From Hybos culiciformis (lineage: Eukaryota; Arthropoda; Insecta; Diptera; Hybotidae), in assembly GCA_964007475.1 (NCBI GenBank), contig OZ023274.1, positions 87,377,936 through 87,441,935 of the forward strand: DNA of 64,000 nt. Direction: 5' to 3'. A program made the position numbers and the translations under genes. The notes below the pieces were generated by a model. The model was not told the DNA's origin. It ran no database searches and saw only the letters and a program-made list of their open reading frames with translations. Below, piece after piece: positions 28,156 through 39,330 of this stretch; positions within the stretch are counted from its first letter, which is position 1, and every line of letters begins with the position of its first letter.

Positions 28156-28749
28156 TTAAACTTTTAACATCTAAACATGTTGAAAAATTACAGTGTACTT
28201 ATGAAATTTATTCTCGATAACAATTTGAGTTTAAATTTGAACTGATTCATATCGAGGTTCAAATGAATATTTACGCAAAAAACCGCAAATATTTTTACTA
28301 ATAATAACATACTTTTGTACAACAATAAAAAATCACTTTAACTATGACGATGAAATAAAGGTGCACGCACCACAGAATTACAAAAAAAAAAAAAAAACAA
28401 AAAGAAGTTAAAAATAAAAATATAAATCAACTGGTGGTGGTGGTGGTGGTGATAGAGAAGAGAATTTGTTATGTGAGGAAATGAAATGAAAAAAAAAAAA
28501 GAAAACGCGCCCACATGCTCCACTTTTATAACGTTTTTTTTTTTATTTTATTTTATTAATATTTTAATTTTAATTTTCAATAGATATGATATAAAACTAT
28601 ATAATAATAAACATAAGTATTTTAAACATAAACTCATGAATGCAAAAAATGCAAATACAAAATACTTATATTTATGTAAGCAAATTTTTTTAATCGATCC
28701 GATAATTGATTAAGGTAATTCCTCAATAATAATAAAGGACGATGAAAAA

Positions 28750-28884
28750 TCCAAGCTCTTGTTTTATTGCGGCTATTTTAATACTATGACTGCTCAGTTG
28801 TTCGATTATAGCATCATTGAATTCCTCGTAGTCCACTTTATAAGTACAACTTCTATCCAATCTTGAAAATTTTGATTCTAATTC
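28750..28884 (-). pseudogene. Possible EF-hand-like exon fragment
   Basis: The minus strand reads about 45 residues that look more protein-like than their surroundings, including KFSRLDRSCTYKVDYEEFND. The 12-residue loop from 28857 down to 28822 (DRSCTYKVDYEE) keeps the EF-hand pattern D1-S3-T5-K7-V8-D9-E12, but has Tyr where Gly is usual at position 6. There are no convincing flanking exons or start codon. It may be a stranded exon fragment, a retrocopy remnant or chance. Confidence 0.15.
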
Positions 28885-29609
28885 GTTGTATGTGATAAAT
28901 ACGAAAATAAATTGCATTTCAATTTTCATACAAATTTTTATTTTTTCAAAAAATTTAAATACGTATTATTCTCAAAACTATACTTTTTTATATAAATAAA
29001 CTGTTAATATACTTACTCACCAGACTATATCTAACAAGCAAAATAGTTAGTAGTTATAAAAATCCCCCTGTCAGAAACCTTAAATTGTCGAATGTCAGCT
29101 ACAACTTTTCAGATTTTGAAAATAAACAATTTTAAATGGTTTTGTAATTCTTAAGGACAAAATTTGTAAAAATAAAATAAGTACTCCTGTAAGTACTTAC
29201 TTAAGTATGTTATTTATTTTAAAGAATTTCTTGTACGAAATAATTATTTAAAATGCACAATATTTTTATTTATTATACTTAGGTATTGCAAAATTTTTTT
29301 TAATCAAGAACACAAATAACAAAAATTTATTTCGTATGCTTTTTTAATTTAGGTCATTAAAATTAATTTTTTTTTTCTTATTAAAAGAAAAAAACAAAAT
29401 AAAATCAAATAAATTTTGAGTGCAAGCAAGCAAAAAAAAACCCTAACGTACTTTCATTTTTAATAAAATTTATATACAAGGTGTCAAAAATTGAAACAAA
29501 ATTTTCATTCAAAAATTTCAAAAAAGCGTAAACTTAATTAAAAAAAAATATATTGAAAATTTATCATCATTTCAGTTGGAAAGCACATGAGGGACCTTAA
29601 AAATAAAGC

Positions 29610-29979
29610 TATAGTACGATTCAAATCACTTGACCAATCCGTTATGTAAAGCTTTCCCTTTCCATTAAAAAATGCATACAAAATTTAGGGGAAATTATTT
29701 AAGCAAAAAGCTCATGCAATTTTTGTATATAGTACGATTCAAATCACTTGACCAATGAGCTTTTAAGAGAGGGTAAAATTTGAATAAAATTATTATACAA
29801 AAATTGCATGAGCTTTTTGCTTAAATAATTTCCCCTAAATTTTGTATGCATTTTTTAATGGAAAGGGAAAGCTTTACATAACGGATTGGTCAAGTGATTT
29901 GAATCGTACTATAATAATTTTATTCAAATTTTACCCTCTCTTAAAAGCTCATTGGTCAAGTGATTTGAATCGTACTATA
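29610..29979. repeat. Compound inverted repeat A-B-A'-B' (MITE-like)
   Basis: Segment A (29610-29729) begins TATAGTACGATTCAAATCAC and segment B (about 29728-29796) begins with the same ~28 bases before diverging. A' (29794-29913) is an almost perfect reverse complement of A, and B' (about 29911-29979) is the reverse complement of B. The result is two interleaved 70-120 bp hairpins. The shared ends with TA at the borders suggest a Tc1/mariner-type MITE that was duplicated in inverted orientation. Any open frame here is a by-product. Confidence 0.75.
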
Positions 29980-30659
29980 TCTATTATTTTACGAAGTTTT
30001 ATAGTCATGCAATTACCAATACATAACTAACTAATTTAACCACCTTATTGAAGCAGTTTTGATATTTATTAATAACTATTATTCAATAAATTTATAATAC
30101 CCATTGCCACTGTTTTAAAAAATAGTGGTTGACGAAATTTCTCTGGTACAAATAAGTCAAGTTTAAACAACTAACTGTAAAAGGCTTCAGAGCCTAAGTG
30201 GCTCGACTGTCTATAAAAAAAAAAACGTTATCTTCATCTTATGTAGTTAATTAATTTTGTTTTGTAGGAATTAATATATAAATAAGATATAAATAAGATA
30301 TGTTTTTTGCTCGGTTGATTTTTATATTCAAAAAGAGTTCAATTCTAAATTCTCAGAAAGTTTCTATCTAGTCAATATCTATCTATATTGAGAAAAAAAT
30401 AATTCTTATAATTTTTTTGTTTAAATAAAATAACAACAAACCAAATAAATGAGTTACATCTTATAGTCTAAAACAAATTGAATGGAAAACAAACATATTT
30501 CATTATCAAAAGCTCACAAATTTATGTAAAATTTTTATAAAACATTGGACGGATTGGCTAAATAAAAAAAATATAGTTTGAATCGAAAACAAATAATTTC
30601 ATTTAAAATTTGGAACAGCTTCACGAAAATTAAAAATTTTTTTTTTCAATTGAGATGAC

Positions 30660-32319
30660 TTATTGGAGAGACTCTTGAACTTCAATTTGTTTTATCCAAC
30701 CACTTTTGAGAATTCTATTCAAATCCCATCTTATGTCCGGATCAGGTTCCAATAAACATCTCACCATTGCTCTAGCACTATTAGAAATGCGTCCAGCTAC
30801 TTTCTGTCGAAATTGATAATTACAACTTTGTTGATTTTTCACCAACTTAGGTAGATCTGTATCGTCGAATGGCATTTTTCCATTCAACATTATAAATACA
30901 ATTATGCCTAAGGACCATGCATCAGCTTTCTTAGCATCATAAGGTGTACCTGTTACAACTTCTGGAGATGCATAGGCTGCTGAGCCGCAATAAGTTTTGG
31001 ACTTGCAATTATTACCTAGATCATCGACTACGGAACGTGCAAAGCCAAAATCAGCTATTTTTATATTATTATGCTTTGATAGCAAAACATTTTCACATTT
31101 CAAATCTCTATGTGCAATGTTCATTGAATGCAAATATCTGAAATGATTTCTTTTTTCAATGAAACTGTCTACAACTTAAATACATACTTAAATGCATCTT
31201 CTTAAGGGAGAATATTTATTTTAATATTTTTGACTAAGTATTTTAAACCGAGAAACAAAAAAAATAATAATTTTTTTTAAATAATTAAAACCAGGGTTAA
31301 AAATTTTATTTTATTATTTCACTCTTATTGCTCTTCATGAAAACGATCTAATAAATAATATTTTAAACGATATTTTAAAAATTCTCTCTTAGGGAACGAA
31401 AAAATAAAAATAAATTATTTCACTCCCAAGAGCGATTTTTGTTTTGTTTTTATTTTCTATACCTAGTAAAGATCGAAAAAAAAATTTTTTTTTTTTCACT
31501 CCCTAACAAAATGTTCTACAAGGAGTGAAATAAATAAACAACAATATTTCATTCCCAAAGAGCGTAATTTATTGTTCGTTTTTTTTATTTTTATTTTGGG
31601 AGCAAAAAAATTTTTTTTAAAATTTCGTTCCCAAAGAGCGATTTAATTTATTTATTTTTTATTTCCTTTGCAAAGAATGGAGCGAAGGAGTGAAAAAAAT
31701 AAAATTTTTAACTCTGATTAAAACCTCGATTTTTATATTAATAATCAAGTTTGTAGCTAAGATATACTGATTTTAGTTAATAAATTATCATACGACATCC
31801 AAAAACCAAAGCAAAACTTTAATTGCATATCTACCTAATAGCTCGACACATTTGAGCGAACCATACTTTTGCTTGCATTTCATTGATTGGGCCATTTTTT
31901 TGAATAAATTCTAATAAATCACCATTCTCAGCGCATCTCATAAAAATAAACATTTTATCTCCACGTTGTAAAATACTATGAATTTCAATAATATAAGGAT
32001 GTTCAATTTTTGTTAAAATATCCAATTCACGTGGAAAAAATTTCTCAAGAAAATCTTGAGGAGCTTTTTTTTTATCAATAATTTTACACGCCAAATTTGA
32101 GATTTTGCCATTACTTTCTTGAAATTGTGATGTAATAACTGTTGCATATGTACCTTTTCCTAATTTTTTTCCCATTGTATAACCCTTTTCTTCCAAAGCA
32201 TACATTTCTGACATTTTAGCACTAAGCTTTTTATTTGGTAATAATTCTTCATTACTGGACTTAACATTTTTGTGATATTTTCTTAGCTGAAAACTTTCTG
32301 TATGAATACTGGTCTGCAT
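30660..32319 (-). CDS. Testis-specific serine/threonine kinase (TSSK) family protein, nested in zipper
   Basis: Exon 1 is 31835-32319 and exon 2 is 30660-31137; donor GTAGAT and acceptor TTTCAG join AG|A TAT, giving a 320-residue protein. Residues 1-45 are a short N-terminal leader; the kinase domain follows: glycine loop LGKGTYATV (53-61), catalytic Lys79 in LACKIIDKKKAP, helix-C Glu98, HRDLKCEN (171-178, catalytic Asp173), DFG (191-193) and SPE in place of APE. The DLKCEN/DLKCDN loop and the KKAP-DFLEKFFPRE segment are typical of TSSKs, kinases of spermatid maturation in animals. All catalytic residues are present, so it should be active. The C-terminus stops soon after the kinase domain. 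Met36 (MSEMYALEEKGYTMG) would be a shorter start more like known TSSKs; I used the first Met. It lies on the same strand inside zipper intron 1. Confidence 0.88.
31292..31716. mobile_element. hAT-type MITE with perfect 8-bp target duplication, in the TSSK intron
   Basis: The ends CAGGGTTAAAAATTTTAT and, in reverse complement, CAGAGTTAAAAATTTTAT are inverted repeats. The 8-bp sequence ATTAAAAC flanks both sides (31284-31291 and 31717-31724). CAGGG-type ends with an 8-bp duplication are typical of hAT elements. The interior is AT-rich and contains several diverged copies of a motif like TTTCACTCCCAAGAGCGAT. No coding capacity. Confidence 0.75.
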
Positions 32320-33195
32320 ATCAAGAAAAATAAAAGCTTTAGCTCTAATTTCTATTTTTCATTTAACTCTGACAATTTTTATAATTTAATTCGATTGAAA
32401 AGTGCCTCAAACAAATAATTTATAAAAATATTAAGATATTAATTTAAAACTCCGTGTAAACTTTAGAATTAGAAATTTTCAATTTGAAAAAAAAAAAAAA
32501 AAAAAAAATTAAAAATACAAATAAATAAATGACAATTGGATTTATAAGAAAATTGTCTGTTTTTAAAAGCATTCTTCAATAAAAAATAAATAAAAAAGTT
32601 TATAATCAGAATTTATTCATTCTCCTTATTATTGCCATCATCAATTGCTTACAATGGATCTCGATATACCACTCAATTTCATAGCTAAGTCGATAATATA
32701 TTACATATATTTAATGTTACAAATATGATCTTCGCTGTTCTGTGAAAGCTCAATTAATTTCAGTTTTGGTCAAATTGTATTTAATACATTTTATCATAAA
32801 ATACTGAATCTTTCATTTTTAATGTGGAAATCTCTCAAAAATGCCAAAAATCAATCAATACGAATATTATCTAATTCGTTACCAAAATAGATTCACAAGC
32901 CGTCTTGTTGATTTTTTTTCTTAAAAATTTAAAATTGTTGTTTATTATAAATTGAATTTAATAATAATAAATTATGTTTTTTTTTTGTTTTAATTCTATT
33001 TTACAGAGTTTTTCCTATTTTACTTTAATTATTCTGTAGGATTTTTCATATAGATTGATACAGTTATTATGTTTTTTATGCCTACGAGATGCTTTGTTAG
33101 TAAGATATATGTTTTTATACTTTGTAGAGGGCTTGAAATTTATGTCGCTGCTGCCTATATTTTCATTAGAACTCTTTTAAGTTTTTAGTCTAATA

Positions 33196-33282
33196 CAGTG
33201 TTTCCCAACTTTATTTCATTCATGGCCCACTAAAACACCACAAAGATTTTGAATGCCCCCCTACTCTGAAAAAATATAACAT

Positions 33283-33348
<66 letters not shown>

Positions 33349-33614
33349 ACGGGAAAAGGTAATACTGTTTTATATTTGACTTTATTGAAAAGATAAATCA
33401 ATGTGATGATTGCATTTTATGTGGGCTTATTAATATTTTCATTTTACCGTAAATCACCACGTTTGATGATTTCTAGACGATTTCTTTTTTTTTTTGTGAC
33501 CAAATCGTTAACTGCACTAAAGCCGCATTCCACTAAATATGATTTTATAATTGCAATCCTGAAAATTTCCTCCGCCCCACCGGTGGGGCGTGCACCCCAC
33601 GTTGGGAAACACTG
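33196..33614 (-). mobile_element. hAT element remnant with TIRs, 8-bp TSD and transposase C-terminus
   Basis: Terminal inverted repeats CAGTGTTTCCCAAC and GTTGGGAAACACTG bound the element, and GTCTAATA is duplicated exactly on both sides (33188-33195 and 33615-33622). On the minus strand at about 33430-33560 a fragment reads YLVECGFSAVNDLVTKKKRN followed by RLEIIKRGDLRLKM, which resembles the C-terminal dimerisation region of hAT transposases of the ZBED/GTF2IRD2-like group. Everything upstream of that region is gone, so this is an internally deleted, non-autonomous copy. It contains a long (TA)n run. Confidence 0.8.
33289..33342. repeat. (TA)n microsatellite
   Basis: About 27 uninterrupted TA units lie inside the hAT remnant. 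They are probably unstable in length and a likely site of assembly or allelic variation. Confidence 0.95.
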
Positions 33615-35283
33615 GTCTAATATAAATATATGCAGAAATTGAAAAAAAAAAAGAAGTGTATTAAATAATTTCAACATCAAAAATCCAAATGTCTCAAAAG
33701 TAACATTTTGAGATTATTTCTCAGCTAATTAATTTTCATTTTATCGCAGAAAATAATTGTTCAAATTATATTCACTTCGTATTTAGAATATGTACAAAAA
33801 AAAAATTTGTATTGATAATTTTTGGTCTGAGATTAATATTGTAATTTTTGATTCAAATATAAAATATTTATATCTACATTTATAAAAAAGAGAGAACATT
33901 TTCTTTTATGAACATTTTTATATATGTTATTTAAAAGGAAAAACTCAAGGGAAAAAATATACATTTAGATAGGAGCATACAGGGGTATTATATACTTATG
34001 TACCTCGTTATGTACTAATATAAATCTATTTTAGTCATTTAAAAAATGTAAATACATGAACTTATAATATGGTCTGCATCAATATTTATAAATTTTGCAT
34101 TAGCTGCTTATTTGTCTATAAATAAATGATACGCGCAAAATAAATCTCTCTCTAATTATACTTACTATTCCAACTAAATAATTCCCAAAATAAAAGAAGA
34201 AATTTTTCAAATAAAAATAGTTCAAATGCGAAGTTCAAGGCTTCTTTATATAGAAAAAATGAGAACAATAAATGTTTTAGTTATTTTTTTCCTTAATTAA
34301 GTAAGTAGGTATTTGCATCATGAAATTTATAAATCTACTTACTCCTCGACTTACGTATAAACAAAATGTGAACAAAAATTGTATTTACTTTGTTATAGTA
34401 AATTTTTATAGAAACATGGAAACAAAAAAAAAAAAAACGTCCTCTTAATATTTAATTTCAGATAAGAGAATCATTCATTACTCTTTGTTTTTCTTAATTT
34501 CATAAAAGATAAGACAAAAGTTTTTAGAATGACTAGTTAGTGCAAGTATGTATATATAATTTTTTTTTCTTTAAAATGTTATTGAACTTAGGAAGACAGA
34601 AATTCGAGAAGGATTTAAAAATATCTAAAATAAAATGTTGTTATAAGTAACTACATAGATTTTTTTTTTGGTTTTTTTTTTGTAAAAAATTTTAAGAATT
34701 TCGATTTTTTAGTCATTCTTTAAATATGGATCCTTTTTTTACATAAACATTATTAATATTGTGAAAATATTACAAAAAAATTTACATTTCATTCAAACCC
34801 TCTTTTTTAGAATTACCTACTTAATAAGTTTTCATCAAAAATTATCTCAATTAACTATACTAACAAAATTGTAAAAATATACCTAATAAATTTTAATGTA
34901 TGTTTTGGGTTATAAGTGAATAGGGCCTTTACTTAGATATATTTTTTAGACTTGTAATCGGAAATAGTTTTACTTTCAATAGGAAAACATAAAAATATTA
35001 TTATTAAGAAGTAAGCTCGTTCATTGGTCCATCTGAAAATTAATTTCTTTTTCCTTTGGTTATCCGTGGTCCACAACAATAAATTCATTCCAATAAATTA
35101 TAGGAAATATAGGGTTGCCAAATGAGTTAAGTGAAAAAAGAGTACATTCGGTTGAAAAAAAAAAAAGAAATCAAAAAGAGACCAAGAAATATAATTTAGT
35201 ATTTATTCAGTTTTTTTTTATACATTAATATAATATACTTCAGTGATGGATACACATAAAAAATGAAGTAATTCATCTTCACC

Positions 35284-35570
35284 TGTACAAAGCTTAGTTC
35301 AAAAAGTTTCAAACTTTAATTATATATTGCAAAATTTCATAGAAATTATACATTATATTATTAGTACAATACATTTAACAAAATTAAATTTATTAAACAA
35401 AACTTACTTACATAACTCATAAACCAATTCATTTTAACTTGTTTACTTGTACAAAGCTAAATTTAAAAAATTTTGAACTTAAATTATTTATTGCGAAATT
35501 TCATAGAAATTATTTATTAAATTATAAATCCAATAAAACCTTTAGACATATTAAAAAATCAATTTACTAA
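35284..35570. repeat. Imperfect direct duplication of about 120 bp
   Basis: Two diverged copies about 163 bp apart begin at about 35284 (CTGTACAAAGCTTAGTTCAA) and 35447 (CTTGTACAAAGCTAAATTTA). Both continue through a stretch ending near TTTCATAGAAATTAT. They lie beside a possible transposase remnant and may be part of the same decayed element. Confidence 0.5.
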
Positions 35571-35630
35571 ACAAAAATTATTGAACGAAATCATATTTGC
35601 CTGAGCTAGAAACTGAATTTAAGAATTCCA

Positions 35631-35687
35631 CTAAGCTTCTATCATAGAAAATGCTTGCTCAACGTTTGCGTTTTGTCCAGGGATCAC
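35631..35687 (-). pseudogene. Possible hAT transposase remnant
   Basis: The minus strand reads VIPGQNANVEQAFSMIEA and then a stop. The pattern N-A-x-VE-x-AFS resembles the C-terminal hAT dimerisation motif (compare S-N-A-x-V-E-R-x-F-S in the family). The frame is broken by stops on either side, so if real this is a dead fragment. It is too short to be sure. Confidence 0.3.
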
Positions 35688-38600
35688 AAAAAAAAATTGA
35701 GCCATTTTTATAAATACAGAATTAGAATATTGTTTGAAGAATTGTAGCGATTTTAATATAAAAAAAAAATTCATCAGAAAAATAAAATATGAAGCAAATC
35801 GAATAACAAAATATACTTAGTTAGGATAAAAATTATGCAAATAATTTAATTTTTTTTTTTTAAACTAAAACCACCAAAAGAATTTGTTGTGTTTGCAACA
35901 AAAAATTATATTTGCATACTTAGTTAAATAGAAAAAAAATTATTTGAGTTAGTACGTATGTAGGTACTTATATATAAAATTCTATCATTTTACCGCCAAA
36001 TAGTTAATAAGTATTAAATGAAATTATTAGCATTTACCATTAATATTTCAAAAATACAGAGAATTTTTTTTTTTTAAATAAATAAAAAGGAAATTAAATA
36101 TGTTTCAGAGAATTTAAAAAGTAAATGTCTTTCAATGTCGCTTAAAAATTAAATTTCAATAATTTACTGTTGTGCTGTAGAAGTTTTATTTGAAAAATGT
36201 CGAATTATTCTTTGAGCGAAAATACAAATAATGCTTAAATTGATTTTCAACAAAATAGAATTTGAGAACTGAGATTTGTACATAAGGTATTTTCATTTCT
36301 AAATAAATCCAATCGAATTGAGAATACTTGAGATTTTTTTAAATATTAAATTCAAGAAATCTCTACTATACCTGTTCTCTAATTAACTTCTCATTGTCAA
36401 AATAACCCAACAAAAAAATTTATTATAATTAGAATACCTACATATGATTTGAAAATAAATAAATAAAATAAAATAAATAATTTTTTTATTTTCCGTGAAA
36501 TGAATGAATAATAAATTCCACCACCATGTAGATTAAAAAATATCCGTTTATTATTTAAAAAAAATAAAGGTAAAATTATTATCATTTTTAACTTATGTTT
36601 AATAAAAATATTTTAAGGAATTTATAATTTAGCGGTATTCAATCCAATAGTATAATTAATGAATTAAAAATTTCATAAAATATCAAAACAAAATACATTC
36701 ACACATGTTAAATTACCTCGTAAATTACTTAAATAAAGTTGAGCTAAAGAGATTTTTTTAGCCAGTTTTCCATCAAAAATCGAAAAAAAATTAACTATTA
36801 TGTTTTTATTAAAAATGTCTATCTAACCGTCTGTTCGCCACAAGCTTCGTAACTAATCAAGTGTTTAATATACTCTAATTGATTCACTCGTTCGGGTAAG
36901 ATTTACAATTTCGGGTTTGGGGTTTTTTAGATTAGATACAAGCTTATTGCAAGCTGACTTTATTTCAGTACCATTTTTATGAATGAATATTATTAATATG
37001 GAAATTTTTTCAAATTATTTAACATGTATCAATTATTAAAATTATTAATAATGTTATAAACTTAACTAAAGCTATACAAAATTACAAGCACTTTCTTCTT
37101 TTCAATTTTGACTTCAAACTAGATTTAGTATGAGTGTCTTCAAAAATATCTGAAAATTTATTGGCCGCGGTAATATTCTCTCAATTGGCAGATTTTTACC
37201 ATATACTGTACTGTGTGCCTTCCAACCCAGAACATTTGGCTATTATTTCTAAGTGGCCCCAGAGTTAACACTATTTATTTTAAGGTTTAATTGATTTCGA
37301 TGAAAGTAAGGACGTTCTTTAGATAAATACTACTGAGTAGAAGAAACTAAAAAAATTATTAAGCCCAATTGGAGTAAGTAATATGAAAAAAAAATGTTTA
37401 GTTCTTTAGTCCTTGATTGTGGCTGTGGCCAAGGTATTTTAAAAGTAAAGTATCTTAAATCGAAATGTTGAAAACAATGTTTTTTTATGGGGTACTGTTC
37501 TATACATTTTAGTATACTTAAGTGAATGAGTGAGTCATTAATGGAAACTAAAGCTTACCTGAATTGAATAAAAATACATAAAAAAAAACTTTTTATACGT
37601 TTTTATACTACTTATCTTTCAAAAAATCTAGAATTTATTTCGATCATATTTTTTTTAGTTTTTTTTTTTTTTTTATTACCTTTTTTGGCAAAATATTTAA
37701 AGTTTAACCTGAAAAAACTTTAATTGAAGTGATTTAATGTAAAAAAAAAAAATATGTATTTAATTAAAAAGTAGTGGTGGTTGTGAGCTTGAGATATAAA
37801 AAAAGTGATTTGATTTTTAAAAATATACAGATTTAAAAGAAAACTTATTAATTCATTGAAAGCAAATTTAGATGTCAACCGTGTCAAATAATGACGATTT
37901 TCGAACAATTTTTATTCTATAAGTTATTTCAAAGATATATATTTTGAGTACCTTTACAATATTCACTGCTACATATACCATTAGTGAATTTATAATTACT
38001 TACATAACTTCAGTGCCATTTAGTCTATGGTGAATTTAATCTTATTTATTTAATCGCAAAATTCTAAGCATAATCTTATCAATTAAAAACATTAAATAAG
38101 TATATATTTTTCTTTATTTAATTTCTTTTTTTATTACAATAATCTCTTATTAAAAAAGAATTAAAAATGTATTATCAAGAGTTAATCAGTACCTTTACAC
38201 CTCTGTTTCATAATCAACAGGTTGTAATTTTATGTATATTGTCCAGAAAATTGTTAGGTCTTTGGATTATCAGATTAAAAAATTAAACAAATGGCAAATG
38301 TAATTTAATTTCATTGTTACAGAGGTGGAAAATTCTAATTGATTTAAATAACAAATACTTAACAAATAAGAAAAAAAACTTCAACTCCTATAGCATGAAA
38401 TTTTTTGATTCAGTAGGTAGTAAATAAGTAGGTAGGTAAGTATATGAAGTTTTTCTAAATGTCGAGGAATTCTAAGTTGGTTTTTACATACTTTCACAAA
38501 TTTTAAATCTTCATCTGATCAAGTTTTTTCAAACGCTTGCTTGAAAGGGGTAATTCAGTGAGTTATCACAATTACAATCTGTCATAATCAGTATATTATC

Positions 38601-39192
38601 GAGTATATAATATAAATATATTTTTACTATTAATTGCTTTTATTTTATAATTTTTGAGAATTTTTTAACTGGTGTAACGAATACTTTCTAGTTAGATAAT
38701 TAAGTAGGTAGTTTGCACAAATACATAAGTAAGTATAAAACTATTTGTGTTAAAAGATTGAAAAAAAATAAAATTCTAAAAAAAAAATTCTAAACGAAGG
38801 ACTAGATTTGTACAAAACAGAAATTCGTTCAAGCAGTAACTCATGAATTTATTTAAACAAGAGTTAGACTTCCCAAAATTTGAATTAAGTAAGTATCGAT
38901 TTGAGATTTATATTTTTTCAATATTCATTTATATACCAGAATTGACTCCAGCACCCTGAAAGCATAATTTTAACCTTCTTGAAATTTCATTTGTAATTAA
39001 CTAGTATTTATTTTATCACATGCTCAACTTTTTTAAGAACGTTTCCATGTAAGATAATTATTGTCTCATACTTATTGATTTTGATAATGAGAACAGAAAA
39101 AAAGAAAACTTCTAAAAAAAAAAAAGAAATAAACAAAAATATAGATTTTCTTTTTAAACTTATTTACTAAACTAGGTGCACTGAAAAATTAC

Positions 39193-39330
39193 CTGTGTTT
39201 CATGTGGAACCCACACAAGACGTTTCTGTGTCCATTCAGCCTGTGTTGCAGGATCATTAAATGGATTCCGCTCTACCGATAGATATTTAAGGTCTGGATC
39301 ATTGCGGTCACTAAAACCGTCCAATGCCAT
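39193..39330 (-). CDS. zip: zipper coding exon 1: start codon and N-terminus
   Basis: The ATG is at 39330-39328 and the exon codes 46 residues, starting MALDGFSDRNDPDLKYLSVE and ending LVWVPHETQ at a GTAATT donor. The DRNDP-LKYLSVERN-F stretch and EWTQKRLVWVPHE are diagnostic of non-muscle myosin II. No other Met is available upstream in a conserved context. A 5' UTR portion probably extends upstream past 39340; a T-rich tract and AAAATAAAG at about 39370-39390 (minus strand) could be the acceptor from a non-coding first exon. Confidence 0.92.

Larger units (their letters stand above)
24772..39192 (-). other. zip: zipper intron 1, hosts a nested kinase gene and several mobile elements
   Basis: A 14.4-kb intron between the start-codon exon and exon 2. 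It is the only zipper intron in the window with an obvious gene inside: a two-exon TSSK-like kinase on the same strand at 30660-32319. It also holds at least four non-autonomous DNA transposon copies (27872-28155, 29610-29979, 31292-31716, 33196-33614) and possible remnants at 35.2-35.7 kb. The parts at 24.8-27.8 kb and 35.7-39.2 kb show only AT-rich low-complexity sequence. Confidence 0.75.

Noticed and set aside
28434..28451. (GGT)n run as a regulatory or coding feature
   Set aside because: A plain trinucleotide microsatellite; the His-rich frame on the other strand is its by-product.
30181..30215. GGCTTCAGAGCCTAAGTGGCTC segment as a tRNA or SINE head
   Set aside because: No cloverleaf and no clear A and B box spacing could be found.
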